NCBI GenBank assembly: GCA_002684575.1
Contig: NYVP01000105.1
Location: forward strand, 2,959 to 17,456
DNA: 14,498 bases
Origin: Verrucomicrobiales bacterium
GTDB taxonomy: Bacteria > Verrucomicrobiota > Verrucomicrobiia > Verrucomicrobiales > DEV007
Reading direction: 5' to 3'
Below are positions 7,657-14,498 of the stretch, in pieces. The first letter of the stretch is position 1, and every line of letters starts with the position of its first letter. Under the pieces are notes generated by a model. That model was not told the origin of the DNA. It saw nothing but the letters and a program-made list of their open reading frames with translations, and made no database searches. The translations under genes were made by a program, and so were the position numbers.

Positions 7657-8054
7657 CTCCCAAAGAACTAGCAAAATTTAGTTTTAATTCTAAGATCAAT
7701 ATTGGTTTCGGTTCGGGAAAAATGTTTTAGTTGATTGATCATTTTTAGTGTTGCTGAGCTAATAAATTATAAATTGATTGGGCCTGATCGCACTCAGGAC
7801 AAGTGTTTACAGTTTATTGGGGAAACAAACTGATTTTCCATTATGCCAAATCAAGGGGAGGAGATTATTTATTAATTAAAAGCTAAAAGTCAAAGCCTTA
7901 ATCCAACTAAAAAATCCCGCCTTTTTTGGCGCAGTTTTAACGCTAGAATTAATCGCCCCATTGCCTCAAGAAATTTTTTTAAAAAATTGAAAAAAATCTC
8001 TGTAATCACTATAATTTTAATCGGGTATCTTCCAATGCATTCTTAACAATTTAA
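7657..8054. other. Gene-free region upstream of dnaA with several dyads; possible dnaA regulatory or origin region
   Basis: No credible gene is present. From the dnaA side, a perfect - strand TATAAT lies at 7771 to 7766, about 110 bases before dnaA, without a clear -35. Inverted repeats follow: CCTGA/TCAGG (7783-7787 and 7794-7798), CAGTTT/AAACTG (7810-7815 and 7827-7832), the CGCC/GGCG hairpin called separately, and an A/T palindrome AATTTTTT/AAAAAATT (7972-7979 and 7981-7988) that could melt easily. The nearest thing to a DnaA box is TTATGCCAA (7841-7849), with two mismatches to TTATNCACA. The position next to dnaA fits an origin, but the boxes that would prove it are not seen. Confidence 0.5.
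7909..7931 (-). terminator. Probable intrinsic terminator downstream of the symporter gene
   Basis: On the - strand CGCC, a six-A loop and GGCG form a short GC-only stem, followed after GGA by six T residues (7914 to 7909). It lies about 125 bases past the symporter stop and before dnaA, so it could separate the two transcripts. The stem is only four pairs, which keeps confidence moderate. Confidence 0.45.
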
Positions 8055-9728
8055 TTATGAAGAACCTCTTTTATATGGGAAAAACATACCGCATGCCATT
8101 GTGATCCCAAAGGTCAATGGCCACATCCAAGCAAATAAGACTTTAGATCTTAAAGAATCCTGAACAATATCGAAGGTCGGGAATTTCTGGAAATTTACTG
8201 CATCTAATAGTTCCATTTTTATCAACAAATTCCAAATATCGGTTTGTACAAAAAGAACTGCTAGGAGAGAAATTAAACAACCTGTCATCAATCCTCTGAA
8301 TGAACCTTTGCCAAGTATCGAGCAAACAAATATTCCTAGCATCGGACCCACCGTGTAAGTTGTCATTCCAAAGGCTAAAGGGAGAATTGGAATATTTTGA
8401 GCAACCGATAATAATAGAGTGAATCCAGTAAGTACAATCCCCCAAATTACAACAAGAAACCTAGAGCGGTTCATTAGTTGTTTTGCCGATAAGGTTGTTT
8501 GGTTTTTTTCAGGGCTATAAATTAATGATAGTGTTGTTTGACTTAATGCCGCCAAAATAGAATCAAGGCTTGATATGGCAGCCGCAAAAATTCCAGCTAG
8601 TATCAACCCGCTTAAACCCACAGGAAGCGCATTAACTATCCAAACCGGAAAAATATATCCAGATTTTCCTTTCCCTTCATAGCTACCAGGAACAGGAACC
8701 TGTGAACTTTTTTCTGTTACAGGATGTTCTGCATATTGAGCTTCCTCTCTAACCTCTTGGATCTTTTCACCAGAAACATCAAAAATTGTCGAGATTTCCT
8801 GATCTGTAAATCCGTTCTGATGATAATTAACAAAAAGCGCCGCTCCAATTAATAGCATAAGAACCGTAACCAGTTGACCTATCGAACTAAATAAAATTGC
8901 CTTCCCAGCATCTTTTGCAGATTTACAACAAAACATTCTTTGAGCCATCAATTGATCAACTCCAAATATACCGAGGTTTTGAAATGGAACCGCAAACAGG
9001 GCAACCCAAAGGGTAAATTTTAATTCTGGCCCGATTCCGAATCTTGGGTCAACGATGCGAGTTCGCCCAAATTCCTTAGCAGTTTCAATCATCCCAGTCC
9101 ACCCGCCTGAAATACCATTAATCAGCCAAAATAATGCAATAACCCCGCCAATTACAAATAATAGGAACTGCATCACATCGGTCCAAATCACAGTCCTCAT
9201 ACCGCCCATTAAAGTCCATCCAATCGCAAAAATACCAATAATGATTATACACCATTCAATATTCATGCCTGTTACCACTTTTAGTGGTATGGCTGCCACA
9301 AGAACTCTCACACTTTGTCCTAGTATACTGCCGATAGTAAAAAAGATGGTCGCCAACACCTTTACCCCATTCCCCAATCTAATACCCATGTAATCATAGG
9401 GGCTGTAAATCTCTCTCTGAAAATAAATTTTAACAAAAAAGGCAGCCACTATGATTCTCGCAATAATTGAACCAGCTGCCCACTGCAAATAAGTGAAATC
9501 ACCGTGCAATGCAAACAAAGTACCGGGAACTCCAATAAATGTTACTCCACTAATTTCGGTGGCAATTATTGATCCACTCACTGCTGGCCATGGCAATGAT
9601 CGCCCTCCAAGAAAAAAATCTTTTATAGTCCCCTGCTTCCCCCTCATCGCATGCCCTACCCATGTCGTCAGTAATAGGTATCCAAAAACAATGGACCAAT
9701 CAACTATTGTAAAATTCTCATGGATCAT
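8055..9728 (-). CDS. Sodium:solute symporter (SSS/SLC5 family)
   Basis: This inner-membrane carrier uses the sodium gradient to import a small organic solute such as a sugar, amino acid or organic acid. The 557 residues contain about 13 hydrophobic segments. Family landmarks are 'FFLGGRSLPWPAVSGS' (38-53) in the first helices, 'GWTLMGGMRTVIWTDVMQ' (170-187), and 'LSGLILAGIFAAAISSLDS' (372-390), whose paired serines (386-387) belong to the sodium site of LeuT-fold carriers. A long polar loop (about 303-358) between later helices is larger than in the shortest family members. The substrate cannot be read from sequence. It shares a 71-base divergent upstream region with the 80-residue gene on the + strand. 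A probable terminator lies downstream. No Shine-Dalgarno site precedes the ATG. Confidence 0.93.
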   Translation of the reverse strand: MIHENFTIVDWSIVFGYLLLTTWVGHAMRGKQGTIKDFFLGGRSLPWPAVSGSIIATEISGVTFIGVPGTLFALHGDFTYLQWAAGSIIARIIVAAFFVKIYFQREIYSPYDYMGIRLGNGVKVLATIFFTIGSILGQSVRVLVAAIPLKVVTGMNIEWCIIIIGIFAIGWTLMGGMRTVIWTDVMQFLLFVIGGVIALFWLINGISGGWTGMIETAKEFGRTRIVDPRFGIGPELKFTLWVALFAVPFQNLGIFGVDQLMAQRMFCCKSAKDAGKAILFSSIGQLVTVLMLLIGAALFVNYHQNGFTDQEISTIFDVSGEKIQEVREEAQYAEHPVTEKSSQVPVPGSYEGKGKSGYIFPVWIVNALPVGLSGLILAGIFAAAISSLDSILAALSQTTLSLIYSPEKNQTTLSAKQLMNRSRFLVVIWGIVLTGFTLLLSVAQNIPILPLAFGMTTYTVGPMLGIFVCSILGKGSFRGLMTGCLISLLAVLFVQTDIWNLLIKMELLDAVNFQKFPTFDIVQDSLRSKVLFAWMWPLTFGITMACGMFFPYKRGSS

Positions 9729-9799
9729 GTTTTTTATTTAATGTGATATGGCAAACATCTTAAACTTTATTCTGGCTATATCTTACACCAATAATCCCA

Positions 9800-10042
9800 A
9801 TGAATAGCGAATTAAAAAAACTAGCAGAACTTTTGAGAAAAAGACTGGAAATCATTGCAGATCATGAGTTTCGAGACAACGATCCAGAATCTCATCTAAA
9901 ATCCTTAGAAGAAATATCCGTAGCCATTGAAAACGAGCATGAGAGCTTAGGAAATTCAATAGACGCGAGATTAAAACATTATTTAACAAATATGAGCTAT
10001 GAAAAAGCGCTTAGGCACATTGAGAATAACATTAGCAATTGA
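9800..10042 (+). CDS. Small conserved-looking helical protein of unknown function
   Basis: This encodes 80 residues, charged and almost entirely helical in pattern, with no signal peptide, membrane segment or cysteine. The first 60 residues are rich in Glu, Leu and Lys. The end, 'ARLKHYLTNMSYEKALRHIE' (57-76), resembles the last part of small uncharacterised proteins I associate with Verrucomicrobiota, though I cannot confirm that here. It starts at an ATG 71 bases from the divergent symporter gene and ends 63 bases before sodA, so it may be co-transcribed with sodA. Codon use looks like that of its neighbours. It could be a small cytoplasmic regulator or adaptor, but there is no direct evidence of function. 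Confidence 0.7.
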   Translation: MNSELKKLAELLRKRLEIIADHEFRDNDPESHLKSLEEISVAIENEHESLGNSIDARLKHYLTNMSYEKALRHIENNISN

Positions 10043-10105
10043 AATCTAGACATATTTACTCTTGGGGATATCCTAGAAGCATAGTTAATCACAATATATA
10101 TTATT

Positions 10106-10714
10106 ATGGCACACGAATTACCTGAATTACCTTATTCCCACGATGCATTAGAACCATTCATTGATAAAACGACAATGGAAATTCATCATGGCAAACATCA
10201 CAATGCATATGTGACAAATCTCAACAATGCTATCTCTGGAAATGAGTCGCTTGAATCAAAATCAATTATTGAACTAATTTCAGATCTAGATTCTGTCCCA
10301 GAAGACATCAGAGGGGCTGTAAGAAATAATGGCGGAGGTCATGCTAACCATTCACTTTTTTGGAGTATTATGGGTCCTGGCAAAGGAGGAGAGCCTACAG
10401 GCGCTCTTGGCGAGGCAATCAATTCAACCTTTGGTAGCTTTGAAACCCTTAAAGATGAATTCACCAAAGCCGGAATGACCAGATTTGGAAGCGGTTGGGC
10501 ATGGTTAAGCATTTCCAACGGATCACTTGTAGTGTCATCAACACCCAATCAAGACAGTCCCTTAATGGATGGAAATGAACCGATCATAGGTTGTGACGTA
10601 TGGGAACATGCTTATTACCTTAAGTATCAGAATTTAAGACCTGATTATCTCAACGCATGGTGGAATGTAGTAGACTGGGATGCGGCCTCAGCACTCTTTG
10701 ATGCTGCGTCATAA
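10106..10714 (+). CDS. sodA: Superoxide dismutase, Mn-type of the Fe/Mn family
   Basis: This enzyme converts superoxide to oxygen and hydrogen peroxide. The 202 residues are full length. Metal ligands are in place: His27 in 'MEIHHGKHH', His82 in '[10 protein letters not shown]', and Asp164 and His168 in 'CDVWEHAY'. Two features favour manganese over iron: glycine in the 'NNGGGHANH' segment where Fe enzymes carry an active-site glutamine, and Gln149 in 'TPNQDSPLM', the position used by Mn enzymes. There is no signal peptide, so it is cytoplasmic. A strong terminator follows 28 bases after the stop. It may share a transcript with the 80-residue gene. Actual metal use can be cambialistic, so the metal call is inference. 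Confidence 0.96.
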   Translation: MAHELPELPYSHDALEPFIDKTTMEIHHGKHHNAYVTNLNNAISGNESLESKSIIELISDLDSVPEDIRGAVRNNGGGHANHSLFWSIMGPGKGGEPTGALGEAINSTFGSFETLKDEFTKAGMTRFGSGWAWLSISNGSLVVSSTPNQDSPLMDGNEPIIGCDVWEHAYYLKYQNLRPDYLNAWWNVVDWDAASALFDAAS

Positions 10715-10742
10715 TCACCAAGAATTATACAATAAATATCTT

Positions 10743-10774
10743 AAAAATGCCTCACCCCAAGTGAGGCATTTTTT
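10743..10774 (+). terminator. Strong intrinsic terminator after sodA
   Basis: A 13-pair stem (10743-10755 with 10761-10773), whose core is GCCTCAC/GTGAGGC, closes a five-base CCCAA loop and runs into six T residues (10769-10774). A-residues on the left arm give it some activity in the reverse direction as well. It lies just after sodA and only 13 bases before the next start codon. Confidence 0.92.
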
Positions 10775-10787
10775 ATTTAAATTATCA

Positions 10788-11513
10788 ATGAAGACTTCGA
10801 TAGAATTAACTCTAATTACCGGGCTAACATTATTAGTTTCTACGCTTAATAATTTTGGCCAATCAAACAAAAAAGAAAAAACTCCAAAACACAATCAACT
10901 CACAAAAAAAGAAATCACTGAAGGCTGGAAGCTTTTATTCAATGGAGAAGAGCTAAAGAATTGGCGATATTATAATTCGCCTACAAAAAAGATTACTGGT
11001 TGGACAATCGATAATGGCAATTTACATAAGCCAAAGGGAATTAAAGCCGGTAATATTATGACAAGCCAACGCTACGAGAATTTTATATTCTCATGGGAAT
11101 GGAAGCTGGAGAGTTTAGGAAATAATGGAGTCAAATACTTCATCACTGATCAAAGAAATGCAACTATAGGGCATGAATACCAAATGATTGATGATAAAAA
11201 AGTCAAAGATCCTTACTCCTCCAATGGTTCATTTTATCTGATCGCTAAACCAAGAGACGATAAACCTAATTTGCCCATGGGATCATGGAACCAATCCAGA
11301 ATAGTAGTAAATGGGACCCATGTAGAGCATTGGCTTAATGGAATAAAAATATTATCCTATACTTGTGGTAGCCAACAAGTAATGGAAAGAGTACCTAAGA
11401 CAAAATTTAAGGACGTATGGAAATTTGGAGAAAAAATAAGAGGACACATCCTTCTAACCGATCACACAGATGCATGTTGGTATCGAAATATTAAAATCAA
11501 AGAATTAGACTAA
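10788..11513 (+). CDS. Secreted DUF1080 (3-keto-disaccharide hydrolase-like) protein
   Basis: The product has 241 residues. A signal peptide covers about residues 1-25 (core IELTLITGLTLLVSTL). Residues 45-239 match the DUF1080 (PF06439) pattern: 'EGWKLLFNGEELKNW' (45-59), 'GWTIDNGNLHK' (71-81), 'FIFSWEWKLESLGNNGVKY' (99-117), 'HEYQMIDD' (129-136), 'NQSRIVVNGTHVEHWLNG' (168-185) and the ending 'YRNIKIKEL'. Members adopt a concanavalin-like beta sandwich, and some cleave 3-keto-glycosides; others are uncharacterised. The open frame extends back to 10680 inside sodA, but that would read through the terminator, and only the ATG at 10788 gives a signal peptide. The gene for an exported cytochrome-bearing protein follows 39 bases later, suggesting a shared transcript and a periplasmic carbohydrate role. 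Confidence 0.9.
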   Translation: MKTSIELTLITGLTLLVSTLNNFGQSNKKEKTPKHNQLTKKEITEGWKLLFNGEELKNWRYYNSPTKKITGWTIDNGNLHKPKGIKAGNIMTSQRYENFIFSWEWKLESLGNNGVKYFITDQRNATIGHEYQMIDDKKVKDPYSSNGSFYLIAKPRDDKPNLPMGSWNQSRIVVNGTHVEHWLNGIKILSYTCGSQQVMERVPKTKFKDVWKFGEKIRGHILLTDHTDACWYRNIKIKELD

Positions 11514-11552
11514 CTTAAATTTTAATTCCTAAACCGCTAATAAATTTGAGGA

Positions 11553-14468
11553 ATGACTAAATTAATCCTTTCAGCTGTATTAATATATTTTACCTGTAAC
11601 AAATTAAAAGCTGACAAAAGTTTCCCAATAGTCCCAGATGACTTTAGTGTCTCTTTATTTGCTCAAGAACCACTAGTCAGAAATCCTTGTGCCATAACCT
11701 TCGACAAGCAGGGCAGATTGTGCGTCGGAATGGGTCCACAGTATAGAAAGCCAAAACCTGAAACGAAAGGTGATTCAGTATGGATTATCCTAGATGAAGA
11801 TGGTGACAACAAAGCAGATGCAAGAATAGAATTTGCTTCAGGGTTCAATTCTATTCAAGGTCTAGCTTGGAAAGGTAATGACCTATGGGTCGCAAATGCC
11901 CCCGACCTCACTCTAGTTAGAGACACTAATAATGACGATATCGCCGACGAATATGTAAAAGTTTTTACAGATCTAGGAAATTTGGAACATGGATTACACG
12001 GCTTAAACTTTGGACCTGATGGAAAACTTTACATGTCTAAAGGTAATTCTAAAGGGCTCACTATATTACCAGATAAAATTGCGCCCCAACCCTTCAGAGA
12101 GTTATGGGGAGTTTCAACGCCATTAAACACTCCAATTAAACTAGAGCCAGTAACTTCAAACAGGAAAAATTACAAAAAAGCTTATCATCATCCCTCAGAC
12201 GATTGGGGAGTCACCGGTGGAATCCTAAGATGTGATGATGATGGAAATAACCTAGAAATCGTTTCAAGAGGATTTCGTAATCCATGGGATATATGTTTTG
12301 ATGATGAATTCAATTGGCTTGGAACTGATAATGATCAGACAATGGGAGATAAAATTTTTGCGCCTTTTTTTGGCGCTCATTTCGGTTGGGGGCATGCATG
12401 GAGTTACGATTGGAAAGGCGATAAACATCTTCCTACGGCACCTTCAAGCGGCCCGCTCTTTGAGGGGTCGGGTGCAGGTATCATTTATTGTAATATTCCA
12501 AGTTACCCAGAAAAATACCGTAATATTTTTCTAATAAACGACTGGCTTAATAGAGAAACATATATCTTCAAACCCGAATGGAAAGGAGCATGGAGATTTT
12601 CTGAGGTATCAAAACTAATTTCTATAGCCAGTGCAGGCACGGGCCGATCCATGCCTCTTAGTAAAGGTAGAAGTTTTGATCCAGTAGACATTGAAATTGG
12701 TCCTGACAAAGCTGTATGGATATCGAGCTGGGGAAGACAGTATGGTGCTCATTACGAAGATGGTAAACTCGCGAATGAAGGAAGAATTTATAGAATTTGG
12801 CCAAAGGAAATAAGCCCAAAAAATAATACTAATAAACATCGATTGAAAAATATTAAACAATGGTCATTGAATGAATTAATGGCCGACCTAGGAAGCCACT
12901 TGCCAGTATGGAGGACAAATTCACAAGAGGAGCTTATTAAAAGAGGTCATCAAACATTAGATTTACTCCAAACCTCACTTGAAAAAAACTCAAAAAACAA
13001 ATCCTTAGAGACCTGGACCACATGGACGATTGGAAGAATAAAAAAGAGTCATGAGCTATCTGAGAAAAATCTAAACCAAAAAATACAATCCATCAGAATT
13101 CAAACCCACAATAAAATCATCAATCCTGATTTTGATAAATATTTTAATCACCCCAACGCACGCATAAGGCACGAAGCTGTAATGGCAATCCGCCAACTTA
13201 AAAAAAGTGAATATGTTGGTCGTTTGAAAAACTTGGGTAAAATAGAAAAAGATAGAATTGTATTTTATTCAATATGGGGTGCCCTGATGGAGCTTTGCAG
13301 TGATGATGACCTAAAAAATATGGTCAATGAAGAAGCCCCAGGGCTAAGACTCGCCGCATTACTGGCGCTACTTGAAAAAGACAACCTACCCAACGAGCTG
13401 ATTGAAAAGCTATGCGAAAACCTTGTCTTCACAGAGGGTCAAGATCCTACAATTGTGAATATTGCAATGAGTAGATCAAAAGGAAAAGCAGTATTCGAAA
13501 AACGTGGCAGACCATTAACCGCCGAGGGATCAATAACGAGAAGAAGTAACTCTACTGTCATTAACCCGTTTTCAGATCTCAAGGCCTCATCTAAAAACAA
13601 TTATTCCTTCGATACAATTCAACTAGGAAAAAACCTTTACTCTGATAGGAGTTACAAATTTAAAGAGATCCCACCTATTCTACAGAACGATGCTTTTATA
13701 AAAACAGCATGCGACGATGCAGAAAAATCTAAAAACTTCGAATTAACTTTTAACCTCAGGTATCCAAGTACACTTTATTTGATAGACGATTCAAGGAGTG
13801 GGAAGTTGCCTGACTGGGCAATTCATCACTGGAGAGAAACTGATTTTAATATTGTTAGTAGCGAGGGTATAAAAATGAAAATCTATGAAAAAGAATTTCC
13901 TTCAGGTATGGTCAAATTGGGACCAAACAGGAAAGGGGTTAGTGCAAGAAAAGGAAATTATCTAATTGCCGCCAAGCCCAATCTACTAAACAAAAAAGAT
14001 GAAAAAACCTCAATTAAATCAGCTTTAAAATACCTACCCTCTGCAGATGCAAAAATTGGAAAAGATCTCTTCATGAGTAAATACGGGGCAAATTGCTCAT
14101 CTTGCCACCAAGTATCAGGCAAAGGTAATAATCATGCACCTGATCTCAGTGATATAGCCAATCGCTCGGATCCTAGAATTCTTGCAGAGGCTATACTCAA
14201 TCCCAGTCAAAGCATCACCGAAGGGTTTGCCGCACAAATGTTTGAGATGAAAAACGGAAGAATTCATACAGGTATCCTGCTTCAAGAAACTGGCAAGGAG
14301 ATAAAGCTTGCTGTTACTGGTGGAGCTATAATTTCTATATCCAGAGGAAACATAATAAATCGCAAGGGATTACCTATCTCAGCAATGCCTGCGATATTTT
14401 CTGAAATGCTTAATCCTCAGGAATTAGCACATATCATCGCTTATTTATTGGAACAAAGAAAAAATTAA
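11553..14468 (+). CDS. Exported PVC-type multidomain protein: dehydrogenase-like beta-propeller, HEAT-like region and C-terminal cytochrome c
   Basis: The 971-residue protein has a signal peptide (about 1-20, cut near KLKA). Residues 24-415 form the propeller-like 'membrane-bound dehydrogenase' domain typical of Planctomycetes and Verrucomicrobia, with 'GLHGLNFGPDGKLY', 'GFRNPWDICFDDEF' and 'GTDNDQTMGDK'. Residues about 430-640 are helical with HEAT-like repeats ('HPNARIRHEAVMAIRQL'). Residues about 685-810 are a beta-rich domain containing 'LPDWAIHHWRETDFNI'. The end (about 835-971) is a single-heme cytochrome c: heme-binding CSSCH (848-852) and probable distal Met945 in 'ISAMPAIF'. The likely role is periplasmic oxidation of a substrate with electrons passed to the heme; the substrate is unknown. 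It lies 39 bases after the DUF1080 gene. GAGGA directly abuts the ATG, too close for a normal ribosome site. The last 30 bases of the window hold nothing recognisable. Confidence 0.92.
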   Translation: MTKLILSAVLIYFTCNKLKADKSFPIVPDDFSVSLFAQEPLVRNPCAITFDKQGRLCVGMGPQYRKPKPETKGDSVWIILDEDGDNKADARIEFASGFNSIQGLAWKGNDLWVANAPDLTLVRDTNNDDIADEYVKVFTDLGNLEHGLHGLNFGPDGKLYMSKGNSKGLTILPDKIAPQPFRELWGVSTPLNTPIKLEPVTSNRKNYKKAYHHPSDDWGVTGGILRCDDDGNNLEIVSRGFRNPWDICFDDEFNWLGTDNDQTMGDKIFAPFFGAHFGWGHAWSYDWKGDKHLPTAPSSGPLFEGSGAGIIYCNIPSYPEKYRNIFLINDWLNRETYIFKPEWKGAWRFSEVSKLISIASAGTGRSMPLSKGRSFDPVDIEIGPDKAVWISSWGRQYGAHYEDGKLANEGRIYRIWPKEISPKNNTNKHRLKNIKQWSLNELMADLGSHLPVWRTNSQEELIKRGHQTLDLLQTSLEKNSKNKSLETWTTWTIGRIKKSHELSEKNLNQKIQSIRIQTHNKIINPDFDKYFNHPNARIRHEAVMAIRQLKKSEYVGRLKNLGKIEKDRIVFYSIWGALMELCSDDDLKNMVNEEAPGLRLAALLALLEKDNLPNELIEKLCENLVFTEGQDPTIVNIAMSRSKGKAVFEKRGRPLTAEGSITRRSNSTVINPFSDLKASSKNNYSFDTIQLGKNLYSDRSYKFKEIPPILQNDAFIKTACDDAEKSKNFELTFNLRYPSTLYLIDDSRSGKLPDWAIHHWRETDFNIVSSEGIKMKIYEKEFPSGMVKLGPNRKGVSARKGNYLIAAKPNLLNKKDEKTSIKSALKYLPSADAKIGKDLFMSKYGANCSSCHQVSGKGNNHAPDLSDIANRSDPRILAEAILNPSQSITEGFAAQMFEMKNGRIHTGILLQETGKEIKLAVTGGAIISISRGNIINRKGLPISAMPAIFSEMLNPQELAHIIAYLLEQRKN

Positions 14469-14498
14469 CAACTCTACTCTTAAGCATTCATTAACTGA

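Noticed and set aside
7657..7674. TTG start for dnaA six codons upstream
   Set aside because: The ATG at 7656 is a stronger start codon and still gives a full-length domain I; the longer form cannot be excluded.
7841..7849. TTATGCCAA as a DnaA box
   Set aside because: It has two mismatches to TTATNCACA and no second copy nearby; such a match is expected by chance in AT-rich DNA.
9055..9393. Open frame of 112 codons on the + strand
   Set aside because: It is the antisense of symporter membrane helices; the low-complexity Ile/Pro/Thr composition is typical of such shadows.
10680..10787. Upstream extension of the DUF1080 gene
   Set aside because: It overlaps the sodA end, reads through the terminator and would bury the signal peptide inside the protein.

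Overview
This window looks like origin-proximal chromosome from a bacterium of the PVC group, most likely a marine-type, AT-rich Verrucomicrobiota. Three things point there. A multidomain 'PVC-type' protein ends in a CxxCH cytochrome. A secreted DUF1080 (3-keto-glycoside hydrolase-like) protein sits directly in front of it. A membrane-anchored, Glu/Lys/Ala-rich protein has a short N-terminal 'LKNGTVLEGK' beta domain of a kind common in these phyla. The species cannot be fixed from this stretch. dnaA and dnaN are adjacent, which suggests a replication origin nearby, but I found no convincing DnaA-box cluster.

Layout, left to right. (1) Positions 1-605 hold the 3' end of a + strand gene cut by the window edge, probably the last part of an ABC-2/ABCG-type permease. 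(2) Positions 598-2074, - strand, hold a ParA-family ATPase followed by an overlapping gene whose C-terminal half looks like a Roadblock/LC7 domain. No parB is present. (3) Positions 2319-4961, + strand, hold an exported, C-terminally anchored coiled-coil protein, then hisB and hisH, closely spaced and probably one transcript. (4) Positions 4968-7656, - strand, hold dnaA then dnaN, with a candidate separate promoter for dnaN. (5) Positions 7657-8054 hold no gene, only several small dyads and a probable terminator. (6) Positions 8055-9728, - strand, hold a sodium:solute symporter. (7) Positions 9800-14468, + strand, hold an 80-residue protein, a Mn-type superoxide dismutase with a strong terminator, the secreted DUF1080 protein, and the 971-residue exported heme protein.

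The genes fall into four functional groups: replication initiation and clamp loading (dnaA, dnaN), possibly cell organisation (the ParA and Roadblock-like pair), histidine biosynthesis (hisB, hisH), and uptake or periplasmic oxidation of organic substrates (symporter, DUF1080 protein, cytochrome-bearing dehydrogenase-like protein), with sodA handling superoxide. Almost no start codon here has a well-placed Shine-Dalgarno sequence.

The most interesting leads are the ParA/Roadblock-like pair without ParB, the terminator hairpin only 13 bases before the DUF1080 start, the uniform lack of Shine-Dalgarno sites, and the structured gene-free region upstream of dnaA. I saw no CRISPR array, tRNA, rRNA, insertion sequence or prophage.
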